Shown: one piece after another, positions 17,907-26,995 of the stretch
Layout of the letters: every line of letters begins with the position of its first letter
Position numbering within the stretch: position 1 is the stretch's first letter
Source: an uncultured Verrucomicrobiota bacterium
GTDB lineage: Bacteria > Verrucomicrobiota > Verrucomicrobiia > Opitutales > Opitutaceae
Reading direction: 5' to 3'
Assembly (NCBI GenBank): GCA_903869675.1
Contig: CAIQAB010000002.1
Span: 124,001-188,000, forward strand
DNA: 64,000 bases
Notes under the pieces: model-generated
What the model saw: the letters and a program-made list of their open reading frames with translations, nothing else
The model's database searches: none
Told to the model about the DNA's origin: nothing
Translations under genes and position numbers: made by a program

Positions 17907-18530
17907 CTAGCGCTGAGCCTCGCGGCGGAGGACCGTCGGGGAGCGCCGCTGGGGATCGTGAGCAAAGGGCGTGAGGTGCTGCGGCAAAAGCAATCCTTCG
18001 TTAGCCACCGCCTCGGCGCCCACCTTGTCGCGGAAATTTTTCACTCGTTCACTGGTTTTTAAATCCGGCGCGATGGCGCCGCGCGCCGCCGGTTGGGGCT
18101 CGCCACCAACATCGAGATCGACCGCGTAAAATTTTACATCGGCGCGGAGCTTATCCCGCCGCACCACCTCGGGTGGCAGGTAAAACCGCACCTGGGCCTT
18201 GCCACCCTCAAGCGTGATCGCTTCGCAGCTGGCGCGATAAAAAACCGTTCGGACCTCTCCCTTCGCATTGGCCGCTTCGCACGCCAGACTCAAGGTCGTG
18301 CGCACGTGATCGACAAACTCCCCCGTGACGGCCTTGCCGCCGGGCCGCACTTCGAGTTCCACCTCGGATTCCAGCCAGCTATCACTATCCGACCGAGCCC
18401 AGGAAAATTTGACCCCGGAGACGGCCACCTGGGGCACCACTGCGGCAGCAGGGGCGGACTGGGCGAACGAATGTAACGGGATACCAAATACCAAGATCAC
18501 CAGCGGGGCGATGAACAGGGGGAACTTCAT
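17907..18530 (-). CDS. Amuc_1102-like secreted/periplasmic pilus-like protein
   Basis: The first gene of the pilus-like operon, about 207 residues. The ATG at 18530 gives a clear signal peptide (MKFPLFIAPLVILVFG..., cleavage near SFAQ|SAP); two further upstream starts exist (to 18590) but would bury it. The mature part is beta-rich (VSGVKFSWARSDSDSWLESEVELEV), consistent with the Ig-like fold known for Amuc_1102, and ends in a basic, flexible tail. It has no prepilin-type cleavage motif, so it is not an ordinary pilin. A 60-bp gap precedes the PilM/PilN gene. Identification rests on gene order, size and predicted fold. Confidence 0.72.
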   Translation of the reverse strand: MKFPLFIAPLVILVFGIPLHSFAQSAPAAAVVPQVAVSGVKFSWARSDSDSWLESEVELEVRPGGKAVTGEFVDHVRTTLSLACEAANAKGEVRTVFYRASCEAITLEGGKAQVRFYLPPEVVRRDKLRADVKFYAVDLDVGGEPQPAARGAIAPDLKTSERVKNFRDKVGAEAVANEGLLLPQHLTPFAHDPQRRSPTVLRREAQR

Positions 18531-18641
18531 GGGCGGGAGAAACATACTTGGCCACGCCAGCGGGCGCGTCACGCACAAACTCCTTTGCAAGAGCGCTTGC
18601 GCGCGAACCCGTGACCGTCGTTTCTCTTATTATACATCCGT
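18531..18641. promoter_or_regulatory. Divergent promoter region (pilus-like operon / Nudix)
   Basis: This 111-bp gap lies between two divergent genes and must carry promoters for both. A TATTATACAT sequence at 18628-18637 ends only a few bases before the ATG at 18642, so the Nudix transcript may have a very short leader or start elsewhere. No convincing -35 element at 16-18 bp spacing was found. Confidence 0.4.
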
Positions 18642-19172
18642 ATGTCCTCTCCAGTTCCCCAGACCCCGTCCGCCATCCTCGGCTATAAAATAGCGGTCCT
18701 CGTATTTATCCAGAACACGCAAGGCGAACACCTGCTCCTGCTGCGGGCCAAGCCACCCAATCTCGGCACCTGGTCCCCCATCGGCGGCAAACTCGAGACC
18801 GCCACCGGCGAATCCCCCTTCGAGTGCGCCGTGCGCGAAACCCGCGAGGAGACTGGCCACGATATCACCGCCGCCGACCTGCATTTGTTCGCGATGATCG
18901 CAGAGAAAGCCTACGAAGGCGCTTCCCACTGGTTGTTGTTCCTCTTTCGCTGCGACCGACCGCTCGACCGCCTGCCGGATGCGATGGACGAAGGGCGATT
19001 CGGTTTTTATTCCCGCGAAGAAGTCGAACGCCTGCCCTTGCCCGAGACTGACCGGGAAGCCCTCTGGCGCATTTATGATCAACATCGCCACGCCTTCATC
19101 GCCCTGCGCGCCGACTGCTCGCCCGGACAACCACTGGACCTCGTCGTCGAACAAATCACCCCCAAGCCTTAA
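18642..19172 (+). CDS. Nudix hydrolase
   Basis: A 176-residue cytoplasmic protein with a clear Nudix box at about residues 46-70: GGKLE, then GE-x7-RETREETG, which supplies the metal-binding glutamates. Compared with the consensus there are two extra residues between the first glycines and the GE pair. The family hydrolyses nucleoside diphosphates linked to another group; the exact substrate cannot be read from the sequence. It precedes the pyruvate dehydrogenase genes on the same strand (85-bp gap), so it may be co-transcribed with them, but no functional link is known. Confidence 0.9.
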   Translation: MSSPVPQTPSAILGYKIAVLVFIQNTQGEHLLLLRAKPPNLGTWSPIGGKLETATGESPFECAVRETREETGHDITAADLHLFAMIAEKAYEGASHWLLFLFRCDRPLDRLPDAMDEGRFGFYSREEVERLPLPETDREALWRIYDQHRHAFIALRADCSPGQPLDLVVEQITPKP

Positions 19173-19257
19173 CCCACGGCCGCGGGAATCGCTCTTGATT
19201 TCCCCGCCCGCCGACGAACACTCCGCCTTTTTCATTTCTCAACCACCGCCCTTACAC

Positions 19258-20370
19258 GTGAGCAAGAAGCCTTCCGCACCCGCCGAAACCGGCGCCGCCC
19301 CCGCCGTCACGCCGTCCCTGCCCAGCCCCCACGCCAAAGCCCCGGCCAACGCCGCGCTGACCGCCGAGCAAAAGATCGAGCTTTACCGCAAAATGGTGCG
19401 CATCCGTCGTTTCGAGGAACGCTGCCTCCCCGTCTACAACGCCGGCAAGATCGGCGGCTTCCTCCATCTTTACATCGGCCAGGAAGCCGTCGCGGTCGGC
19501 GCCTGCTCGCTGATGGGGAAGGACGACCACGTGATCACCGCCTACCGCGACCACGGCCACGCCATAGCCGTCGGCATGGACACCAAGCCCCTCATGGCCG
19601 AGCTCTACGGAAAAGTCACCGGTTGCTCCAAGGGCAAGGGCGGCTCCATGCACTACTTCGCCCCCGACCTGAATTACTGGGGTGGCCACGGAATCGTCGG
19701 CGGACAGATCCCCCTCGGGACCGGCCTCGCCTACGGCGTGAAATACCAGGGTAAAAAAGGCGCCGCCATGGCCTTCATGGGCGACGGCGCCGTGAACCAA
19801 GGCGCCGTGCACGAGGCTTATAACCTCGCCGCCCTCTGGGACTTGCCCGTTCTGTTTGTGATCGAGAACAACCGCTACTCCATGGGCACCTCCCAGGAAC
19901 GCTCCTCCGCCGGCGAGCTCGGCAAACGCGCCGAGGCTTACGATATGAAGTGGTATGTCTGCGGCGGTCACGATCTTTACGAAGTTCGCGCCACCCTCGA
20001 CGAGGCCCTCCGCCGCGCCCGCGAACAACACAAGCCCGCCGTGGTCGAGATCGATACCTACCGCTACCGCGGCCACTCCGTCGCCGACCCCGATAAGACC
20101 TACCGCGACCGCAAGGAGATCGAGGACTACCGCAACACCAAGGATCCCCTCCAGATTTTCCAAAACCAGCTGGTGTTTGAGAAAGTCCTCACCGACGCCC
20201 TCATCGCTGAGATCGACGCCGCTGCCCGGGCCGAGGCCGACCGCGCCGTCGAATTCGCCGAAGCCTCCCCCTTCCCCACCGCCGAGGATATCCAGAAGGA
20301 CGTTTACTGGGAGACCGACCAAGCCCAGCGCACCAGCGAAGGCCGTATCTTCTTTAACAATATCGACTAA
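19258..20370 (+). CDS. pdhA: Pyruvate dehydrogenase E1 component, alpha subunit
   Basis: About 370 residues. The core has FLHLYIGQEAVAVGA, YRDHGHA, the thiamine-diphosphate motif GDGAVNQGAVHEAYNLAALW and the phosphorylation-loop region YRYRGHSVADPDKTYR, all standard for E1alpha of the alpha2beta2 type. With E1beta it decarboxylates pyruvate and acetylates the lipoyl group of E2. The start is uncertain: no ATG occurs before the conserved region, and the GTG at 19258 (V-S-K-K-P) is preferred. A longer frame opening at 18979 overlaps the Nudix gene and is rejected. The N-terminal 40 residues are Ala/Pro-rich. The E1beta and E2 genes follow at 42 and 114 bp; no E3 gene is present nearby. Confidence 0.93.
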   Translation: MSKKPSAPAETGAAPAVTPSLPSPHAKAPANAALTAEQKIELYRKMVRIRRFEERCLPVYNAGKIGGFLHLYIGQEAVAVGACSLMGKDDHVITAYRDHGHAIAVGMDTKPLMAELYGKVTGCSKGKGGSMHYFAPDLNYWGGHGIVGGQIPLGTGLAYGVKYQGKKGAAMAFMGDGAVNQGAVHEAYNLAALWDLPVLFVIENNRYSMGTSQERSSAGELGKRAEAYDMKWYVCGGHDLYEVRATLDEALRRAREQHKPAVVEIDTYRYRGHSVADPDKTYRDRKEIEDYRNTKDPLQIFQNQLVFEKVLTDALIAEIDAAARAEADRAVEFAEASPFPTAEDIQKDVYWETDQAQRTSEGRIFFNNID

Positions 20371-20412
20371 ACCCATTCCCGCGTTTCCGCCTTTCCCGTT
20401 TTCGCATTTACA

Positions 20413-21393
20413 ATGGCCACCCTCACCTACCGCGAAGCCATCCGCGCCGCCCTCTCCGAAGAAATCGAACGCGACCCGAACGTCGTCATCCTGGGCGAAG
20501 AAGTCGCCCAGTTTAACGGCGCCTACAAGGTCACCGAAGGCATGCTCGAGAAGTATGGCCCGAAACGCATCGTTGACACGCCCATCTCCGAAGCCGGCTT
20601 CATCGGCATGGGCATCGGCGCCTCCATGCTCGGTATCCGCCCCGTGATGGAGCTTATGTTCTGGTCGTTCTACTCGGTCGCCTTCGACCAGATCGTGAAC
20701 AACGCCGCGAACGTGCGCTACATGTCCGGCGGCCAGATCGCCTGTCCCATTGTTATCCGCGGTCCCGCCAACGGCGGCACCAACGTGGGCGCCACCCACT
20801 CCCACACCCCGGAAAACATCCTCGCCCACCACCCGGGCTTGAAAGTCGTCGTGCCCTCCAACGCCGCCGATGCCAAGGCGCTGATGAAGACCGCCATTCG
20901 CGACAATGACCCGGTGATGTTCCTCGAAAACACCCTCCTCTACGGCGTCCCCGGCGAGGTGCCCGAGGGCGACGTCACCCTGCCCTTTGGCCGCGCCGCC
21001 ATCGCCCGCGAGGGTAAAGACCTCACCATCGTGGCCTACGGTCGCTGCGTCGTCCACTCCCTCGCCGCCGCCGAGCAAATGAAAACCGAGAAAGGCCTCG
21101 ATATCGAGGTGATCGACCTCCGCACCATCCGGCCGCTGGATGTAAACACTGTCTTAAAGTCCGTCGCCAAGACCCACCGCGTGCTGATCGTCGAGGAACA
21201 GCGCCCCTTCTGCTCGGTCGGCTCCCACCTCGCCGCCATCATCCAGGAAGAGGCCTTCGACGAACTCGACGCCCCCATCCTCCGCGTCGGCACCATCGAT
21301 GCCCCCGCCATCTATGCGCCGCCGGTCGAAAAACAATTCCAGCTCCCCAACCCCGAACGCGTCGTCGCCGGCATCCTCAAAGTGATGCGCTAA
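20413..21393 (+). CDS. pdhB: Pyruvate dehydrogenase E1 component, beta subunit
   Basis: 326 residues with the E1beta hallmarks GEEVAQFNGAYKVTEGM (thiamine-diphosphate contact), TPISEAGFIGMGIGASM, PEN-x-L-x-HHPGLKVVVPS and a C-terminal transketolase-type domain (LRTIRPLDVNTVLKSVAKT). Full length for the family. It lies between the alpha-subunit and E2 genes on the same strand, as expected for one operon. No Shine-Dalgarno sequence is seen before the ATG (CGCATTTACA). The complex acts in the cytoplasm, linking glycolysis to acetyl-CoA. Confidence 0.96.
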   Translation: MATLTYREAIRAALSEEIERDPNVVILGEEVAQFNGAYKVTEGMLEKYGPKRIVDTPISEAGFIGMGIGASMLGIRPVMELMFWSFYSVAFDQIVNNAANVRYMSGGQIACPIVIRGPANGGTNVGATHSHTPENILAHHPGLKVVVPSNAADAKALMKTAIRDNDPVMFLENTLLYGVPGEVPEGDVTLPFGRAAIAREGKDLTIVAYGRCVVHSLAAAEQMKTEKGLDIEVIDLRTIRPLDVNTVLKSVAKTHRVLIVEEQRPFCSVGSHLAAIIQEEAFDELDAPILRVGTIDAPAIYAPPVEKQFQLPNPERVVAGILKVMR

Positions 21394-21507
21394 AGCGGAT
21401 CACTTTGCCCTGAAGTCTTAAGTGTATCTTCAGTTCAAATACGCCCGCCGCGCACCGCGCTGATTGCCCCCCTTCACCCTAATCTTCCCCCTTTAACTTT
21501 TTTCACC

Positions 21508-22803
21508 ATGGCCCAAGTCATCACCATGCCAAAACTCAGCGACACCATGACGGTGGGCACGCTGGTCAAATGGCTTAAAAAAGAAGGCGACGTCGTTAAA
21601 TTCGGCACCCTCCTCGCCGAGATCGAGACGGATAAAGCCACCATGGAGTTCGAGTCTTTCAGTGAAGGCACGATCCTGAAGCTCTACGCCGCCGCCGGCT
21701 CCCAGGTCGCCATCGGAGACCCCCTCTGCGCCGTCGGCGCCCCCGGCGAGAGCGCCCCCGCCGCCCCTGCCCCAGCGGTCGCAGCCCCCAGCGCCCCGCC
21801 CCCCGCACCGAGCGCTCCGTCCACCCCCGCGCCTGCCGCCCCTACTCCGGCCCCCGCACCCGCTCCGGCTCCCGCCCCGGCCCCGCTGCGCACCGCCGGC
21901 GAACGCGTTAAGATCTCTCCGCTCGCGAAAAAACTCGCCGCCTCCAAGGGCCTTGACCCAGCCCTGATCAAAGGCTCCGGCCCCTCCGGCCGCATCGTGC
22001 GGGCCGACGTCCTCGCCGCCGAAACGGCTGGCACCGCCAAGGCCGGCGCCACAGCCAAAGCCCACTCCGCCGCCGCGTCCTCGATCGGCGGACTCGCCGC
22101 CAAGGGTCCCATCCAGGAAGAGCGCACCGTGGCCGTCTCGAACATGCGCGGCGTCATCGCCAAACGCCTCATCGAGTCCAAGACCACCGCGCCGCACTTC
22201 TACCTCGAAATCGAGGTCGACGCCGAACCCCTCGCCACCCTTCGCACCCAGCTAAATACCGGCCTGGAAAAAACGGGCATCAAACTCTCGGTCAATGACT
22301 TTGTCCTAAAGGCTAGTGCCGAGGCCCTGCGCAAGGTCCCCGAGGTCAATGCCTCTTGGGAAGGCACCCACATCCGCTACTTCGGCGGCGCCCACGTTTC
22401 CTTCGCCGTGGCCCTGCCCGACGGCCTCATCACCCCGGTGATCCGCGACAGCCACGAGAAGTCCGTCTTCCAAATCAGCACCGAGGCCAAGGCCCTCGGC
22501 AAACTCGCCAAGGACAAGAAGCTGAAGCCCGACCAATACACCGGCGGCACCTTCTGCGTCTCCAACCTCGGCATGATGGGCATCCCGAAGTTCTACCCCA
22601 TCATCAACACGCCCAACGCCGCTATCCTCGGCGTCGGCGCCGCCGTGACGAAACCCGTCGTGAAAAACGGCCAGCTCGCGGTGGGCAGCGTCCTGACTCT
22701 CACCCTGAGTTGCGACCACCGCGTGGTCGACGGCGCCGTCGGCGCCCAGTTCCTCGGTGCGCTCAAGGCGCTGCTGGAAGCCCCCGCCCTGCTGCTGGTC
22801 TAA
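21508..22803 (+). CDS. pdhC: Dihydrolipoamide acetyltransferase (E2 of PDH complex)
   Basis: 431 residues in the order lipoyl domain (1-78, lipoyl lysine K43 in ETDKATMEF), a long Ala/Pro linker (about 83-130) that acts as a swinging arm, a peripheral-subunit-binding domain (about 137-172: ISPLAKKLAASKGLD, GSGPSGRIVRADV), a second Ala-rich linker and the catalytic domain (about 200-431) with active-site SCDHRVVDG (H404, D408). Single lipoyl domain. The 114-bp gap before it is AT-rich and contains a weak CTGAAG/CTTCAG inverted repeat (21410-21433). E3 (lipoamide dehydrogenase) must be encoded elsewhere. Confidence 0.96.
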   Translation: MAQVITMPKLSDTMTVGTLVKWLKKEGDVVKFGTLLAEIETDKATMEFESFSEGTILKLYAAAGSQVAIGDPLCAVGAPGESAPAAPAPAVAAPSAPPPAPSAPSTPAPAAPTPAPAPAPAPAPAPLRTAGERVKISPLAKKLAASKGLDPALIKGSGPSGRIVRADVLAAETAGTAKAGATAKAHSAAASSIGGLAAKGPIQEERTVAVSNMRGVIAKRLIESKTTAPHFYLEIEVDAEPLATLRTQLNTGLEKTGIKLSVNDFVLKASAEALRKVPEVNASWEGTHIRYFGGAHVSFAVALPDGLITPVIRDSHEKSVFQISTEAKALGKLAKDKKLKPDQYTGGTFCVSNLGMMGIPKFYPIINTPNAAILGVGAAVTKPVVKNGQLAVGSVLTLTLSCDHRVVDGAVGAQFLGALKALLEAPALLLV

Positions 22804-22844
22804 AAGCGGGGCGCCATCGCCAGCCCCCCAAGACGCGCAAACGC

Positions 22845-25553
22845 CTACCTGCCGGCCCCGCCGACAGGCAAAGCGGCGGGGTCTGGCGCCACTTCGGCGG
22901 TCGATCCTTCCGGCGTCTCCACACTGGCCGTGCCGGTAAGCTGCACCAAGTCGCGCAGCGAGACGAAGTGCTGGCTCAGGTCGAAGTCGCCGTCGAGGCC
23001 CCCCACCACCTGGTTGAAGAGGTTTTTCTTGGACGCCTTCAGCGCCTCGATGCGCTCCTCGATCGTGCCCGCCGTCACCATGCGGTAGACGAAAACGGTG
23101 CTCTTCTGGCCGAGGCGGTGCACGCGGTCCACCGCCTGCGCCTCGACCGCCGGATTCCACCACGGATCGAGCAGGAAAACATAATCGGCCGCGTGCAACG
23201 TGATGCCCGTGCCCGCCGCTTTCAGCGAAACCAGCATGACCGCCGCACCCTCCGCGGCCTGGAAGGCCTGCACCGGGCGCTGCCGGTCCAGCGTCATACC
23301 GGTCAACTCATGACGCGGCAGGTCGGGGAAATTTTTTTTCAAGGCCTCTTTCACCCGGTCCAGCAGCATGACGAACTGCGAAAAGATCACGACCTTGTGG
23401 CCGCTGCCGACGATCTCCGCGAGTTTTTCGACCAGCAGGGTGATCTTGCCTGAGTCGGCCAGTGGCGACTTGCGCCACGGCAGCATGTCCGGGTCGCAGC
23501 ACACCTGACGCAGGCGGGTAAGCAGGGCGAGGAAGCCAAAACTCTTTTCGCGCATCGCCGCGCCGACGTCGTCGCCGAGACGTGAGAGACCCTCGTTGCA
23601 AATGCGGGCGTATTCCTCGCGCTGCACATCACTGAGCGGGCAGATGAGCTCCATCTCCTGCTTCGGCGGCAGCTCGGACGCCACCTCGGACTTGGTGCGC
23701 CGCAGCATGAACGGCGCGAGCTGGGCCCGTAGCCGCGAAAGCGTGCCAGCGCGGTCGGCAGCGATAGCGTTCTCAAAGGCCATGCGCGACCCGAGCAGAC
23801 CGGGCAAAAGGTAACGGAAGATGGACCAGAGATCGAGCTGGCGGTTCTCCAGCGGGGTGCCGCTCAGCACGATGCGATGAGCCGCGCGGATGGCGAAACA
23901 AGTCTGGGTGACCTTCGCGTCGGGGTTTTTGATGAACTGGCCTTCATCTAGCACCGCGTAGCCGAAGCGGTGCTTGGCCAGGATGGCGCGGTGCTTGCGC
24001 AACTGGGTGTAGCTGGAAAGCCAGATACAAGGCGATCCACGGGTGGAAAAATCATTCCCCGTCTTGAGAATATCGATCGCAAGCTCGGGGTGGAAGCGGG
24101 CGATTTCCTCGCGCCAGACCGGCACCACACTGGCGGGGCAAACGATGAGGCTGGGCAGGTCATCGATGCGGCGGGTCGCCAGCAGGGTGATAACCTGGAG
24201 CGTCTTGCCCAGACCCATCTCATCCGCAAGCAAGCCGTGGCAACCCTTGTCCGCGAGGTGCGCCATCCACTCCACGCCGCGCCGCTGGTAGGAACGCAGT
24301 CGTTCAGGCAAATCCGGCGCGGCCTGCGGACCCTTTAACACGCTCTCACGCCAAGCCGCCAACTCGGGCGAAAGGGTGAGCTTGAAACGTGTGTCACTGA
24401 AGAGGGAAAAAATCAGGTAGGGCGACATAGCGCCGTCGCCATGCGTCTCGGTCGCGTCCTTTTCCCAGGCGCGCACCACCGCTAGCTTCTCGACCGGCAG
24501 CGTCACGATGCCCACGCTCGGGAGAATCACGGGAGTGGTGTTTTTTGCCGTGAGGGTCTTGACCTCCGCCTCGGTGAGCAGGCGCTCGCCGGCCTTAAAA
24601 ATCCAGCGGAGATCAAGGGCCGACTCGAGGCCCGCGCCCTTCGCCCCACGCCGGGTGGTGGCGGCAACCGCCTCGATGGTCACGTCCTGCGGACCCTTTA
24701 GCAGCAAGGTCGAGGCCGGATCGAGATCGATGCCGAAGATTTTTTTCCAGGCCGGCAGGGTGGACCGCAGGAAATTCGGGATCTCGGCAACCGAAGCCAT
24801 CAGGTAAACGCCCGTCTCCTGACGATACAGGAAATGCGCCTTGCGAGCATAGGAGGCGAGACCGATGAGCTTGGCGCGCTCCCCCGAGCCGACCACCGGC
24901 AAGCCAGGCGCGCGCGAGCCCGGCCCGAGCGCGGGCACACGGGACTTATCCGGCGCCAGCCACCAGGCGGAAAAACCCAGCCCCTCCTCGGTGGTGGCAA
25001 AAACCAGTAGCAAAGTGCGCGTGCCCTTGGCCAGGGCCGAGGGCGGCGCGCTCGGCGCACTGGAACGAGCCACGCCGATCGCAGCCGAGCCGCTCGGCAT
25101 GGCCGCGCCCGCCCGCACCGGGGCGGTGCGGCGATCGGGTGCGAGGGCCTTGGCCGGGGCGTTGCCGTTACCCGCGGCAAAGGGCTCCGGCGCGATCAGC
25201 GGCAAATCCTCCGGCAGCGGGGAAATCTCGTCGGCGACGAGTTCCTCGATCTCGTGCAGACCGGCCACCGCGAGGGCTTTGGCGGCATCGAGATCGGTGG
25301 AGGAGGAACGCACCGCAAAGCCCTTTTCGGCCCACTCGATGACCGCGTATTCATCGCGCTTGTCGATCCGGCGATGAACAATGGCGTCGCTCGCGGTCAA
25401 CTCCAACTCGCGCACTTCACCGTCGCGATAGATGGCGTGGCCTCGTTCGAGTTGCTCGGCAGTGAAGTAGGTCTCCCAGTTGTGCTCCAGCCGGGTAAAC
25501 CAGAATTCCAGCGAGTGTGGGGTGTAGACGCGCTTCGGGCCGTGGTTTTGCAT
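22845..25553 (-). CDS. SNF2-family helicase/ATPase with altered SWIM-like N-terminus
   Basis: About 902 residues. The C-terminal 480 are a full SNF2 ATPase: LLADEMGLGKTLQ (Walker A, near 441), VLDEGQFIKN (motif II, near 536), SGTPLENRQLDLWSIF, then the helicase-C part with VSLKAAGTGITLHAADYV and DRVHRLGQ. The N-terminal 110 residues (HNWETYFTAEQLERGHAIY...GEVRELELT) have the layout of SWIM-domain SNF2 proteins but lack the CxC...CxH cysteines. Such proteins move along DNA and remodel protein-DNA complexes; the target is unknown. The ATG at 25553 is preferred; a TTG at 25574 would add seven residues. The gene is convergent with pdhC and 46 bp downstream of waaA. Confidence 0.92.
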   Translation of the reverse strand: MQNHGPKRVYTPHSLEFWFTRLEHNWETYFTAEQLERGHAIYRDGEVRELELTASDAIVHRRIDKRDEYAVIEWAEKGFAVRSSSTDLDAAKALAVAGLHEIEELVADEISPLPEDLPLIAPEPFAAGNGNAPAKALAPDRRTAPVRAGAAMPSGSAAIGVARSSAPSAPPSALAKGTRTLLLVFATTEEGLGFSAWWLAPDKSRVPALGPGSRAPGLPVVGSGERAKLIGLASYARKAHFLYRQETGVYLMASVAEIPNFLRSTLPAWKKIFGIDLDPASTLLLKGPQDVTIEAVAATTRRGAKGAGLESALDLRWIFKAGERLLTEAEVKTLTAKNTTPVILPSVGIVTLPVEKLAVVRAWEKDATETHGDGAMSPYLIFSLFSDTRFKLTLSPELAAWRESVLKGPQAAPDLPERLRSYQRRGVEWMAHLADKGCHGLLADEMGLGKTLQVITLLATRRIDDLPSLIVCPASVVPVWREEIARFHPELAIDILKTGNDFSTRGSPCIWLSSYTQLRKHRAILAKHRFGYAVLDEGQFIKNPDAKVTQTCFAIRAAHRIVLSGTPLENRQLDLWSIFRYLLPGLLGSRMAFENAIAADRAGTLSRLRAQLAPFMLRRTKSEVASELPPKQEMELICPLSDVQREEYARICNEGLSRLGDDVGAAMREKSFGFLALLTRLRQVCCDPDMLPWRKSPLADSGKITLLVEKLAEIVGSGHKVVIFSQFVMLLDRVKEALKKNFPDLPRHELTGMTLDRQRPVQAFQAAEGAAVMLVSLKAAGTGITLHAADYVFLLDPWWNPAVEAQAVDRVHRLGQKSTVFVYRMVTAGTIEERIEALKASKKNLFNQVVGGLDGDFDLSQHFVSLRDLVQLTGTASVETPEGSTAEVAPDPAALPVGGAGR

Positions 25554-25599
25554 CCGCGAAAAAGTTAATCGCAAGGGCCGTGCCGCCGCCGATCAACCT

Positions 25600-26886
25600 T
25601 TAATTCGGCGTATGCAAAATCTTCGCGATCGCCGCAAGCGTGCGAGCCGCCGCCCCGCGGTTACCGCCCTGCCAACGCCGCCCCGCCTCACCCAGCCGCC
25701 CCCGCTGCGCCGGGTCGGCTGCGAGTTCGCTCACCCGGACCGCAAGTCCCTCCGCGTCGGCGACCTTCACCGCCGCGCCAGCCGCGACAAGTTCCCGAGC
25801 GATGACGCGGAAATTCGCCACGCCCGGCCCAAACAAGACCGCCCGACCCTGCGCGGCCGCCTCCACCGGGGTCTGGCCTTCGGTGTGGGGCGGCAGGGTT
25901 TTGCCGACAAAAACCAGCTCCGCGAGGGTTAGCAGGCGGGCGAGTTCACCGGTGGTGTCCGCCACGGCCACATCGACTTCGCCCGGCGCCGGTCCCCGCG
26001 AACGCAGATGATACCGCAACCCGGCTGCCGCCAATAGCGTCTCGACCTCCCCGCGGCGCTCGGCGTGACGCGGGACAAGAAGAAGTTTCCAGCCCTGCGC
26101 CGCGACCCCGCGCCAAGCCGCGAGCAACGCCGCTTCCTCTCCCGGCCAGGTCGAGGCCCCGAGCAGGAGCGGCGCATCCCCCACCCCCAGCTCGCTGCGC
26201 AAACGTGTGCGTTCATCGAGGGAAAGCTCCGGCGGGTTGGCGTCGAGTTTGAGATTGCCAGTCACCTCGATGCGCTCCGCCGCCACCCCGAAGGCTGCAA
26301 AACGCTCCGCATCGGCCGCGCTCGCCGCCAGCACGCGAGTGAGCCCGCCGACGAGCAACCGCGCCAACGGACCAAGCCGGCGCATCCGGCCAAAGCTCCG
26401 GTCGGAGAGCCGGGCATTGACCGCCACGACCGGGACGCCGCGCCGCGCCGCTTGGGCGAGATGCTCCGGCCAGCGTTCTCCCTCGGTTAACAAGGCCAGA
26501 TCCGGCGCCACCGCCCGCCAGGCCCGCGCCGAGCAAGGCCAGAAGTCCAAGGGGAAATAGCCGAGCCCGAGCACCCAGCCCTTCGCCAGATAACGCTCCG
26601 CCGCCAGCGCGTAGCCGGTGCTGGTGGTGGTGCTGAGGTAGACTTCCACCGTAGGATCGCCCCGCCACTCCGCCAGCAGAGGCGCGACCGCGTTCAACTC
26701 ACCCACGCTCACCGCCTGCAACCAGATACGCCGCACCCCCGAACGCTTCGGAGGCAAAGCCGGCACCGCCCCGAAACGCTGCCCGAAGTGCGCTCCGTAG
26801 CCGCCGCGCCGCCGCATCCGCCAGCCGTAATAGGGCGCGGCCAGCAGGACCAAGGGCAGAAAGAGGAGACGATACAACCAGAGCAT
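25600..26886 (-). CDS. waaA: 3-deoxy-D-manno-octulosonic acid (Kdo) transferase
   Basis: A 428-residue inner-membrane-associated GT30 glycosyltransferase that adds Kdo from CMP-Kdo to lipid A precursor. There is an N-terminal membrane anchor (MLWLYRLLFLPLVLLAA), the acceptor-side catalytic glutamate E63 in AVSVGELNA, the second conserved block LLTEGERWPEHL (typically E-T-E-x-W-P-N) and the donor-side PHTEGQTPVEAAAQGRAVLFG. Full length. Its presence shows that the organism makes LPS with a Kdo-containing core, so it is a true diderm. It is followed 46 bp later by the SNF2 gene and is divergent from the M16 protease gene. Confidence 0.94.
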   Translation of the reverse strand: MLWLYRLLFLPLVLLAAPYYGWRMRRRGGYGAHFGQRFGAVPALPPKRSGVRRIWLQAVSVGELNAVAPLLAEWRGDPTVEVYLSTTTSTGYALAAERYLAKGWVLGLGYFPLDFWPCSARAWRAVAPDLALLTEGERWPEHLAQAARRGVPVVAVNARLSDRSFGRMRRLGPLARLLVGGLTRVLAASAADAERFAAFGVAAERIEVTGNLKLDANPPELSLDERTRLRSELGVGDAPLLLGASTWPGEEAALLAAWRGVAAQGWKLLLVPRHAERRGEVETLLAAAGLRYHLRSRGPAPGEVDVAVADTTGELARLLTLAELVFVGKTLPPHTEGQTPVEAAAQGRAVLFGPGVANFRVIARELVAAGAAVKVADAEGLAVRVSELAADPAQRGRLGEAGRRWQGGNRGAAARTLAAIAKILHTPN

Positions 26887-26995
26887 ACGATAAATCCAAA
26901 ACGTTTAGGAACCCGAAGCCTCGCCCGCGCTCAAAACAATTCACCGCCCGGCCTTTTTCCTTGGTCTCCGCCCTTGGTCCGGCGCTCATCCTCCC

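Noticed and set aside
11299-18530. Type II secretion system operon
   Set aside because: There is no GspC, GspF or pseudopilin gene; the actin-like PilM domain and the gene order fit a pilus-like machine better.
18979-19257. Upstream extension of the pdhA frame
   Set aside because: It overlaps the Nudix gene and codes for residues unlike E1alpha; the GTG at 19258 is closer to the conserved start.
19252-21078. 608-codon open frame on the minus strand opposite pdhA/pdhB
   Set aside because: It is an antisense shadow of two clear enzyme genes; the translation is Gly/Val/Ala-rich with no domain, as expected from GC-rich codon bias.
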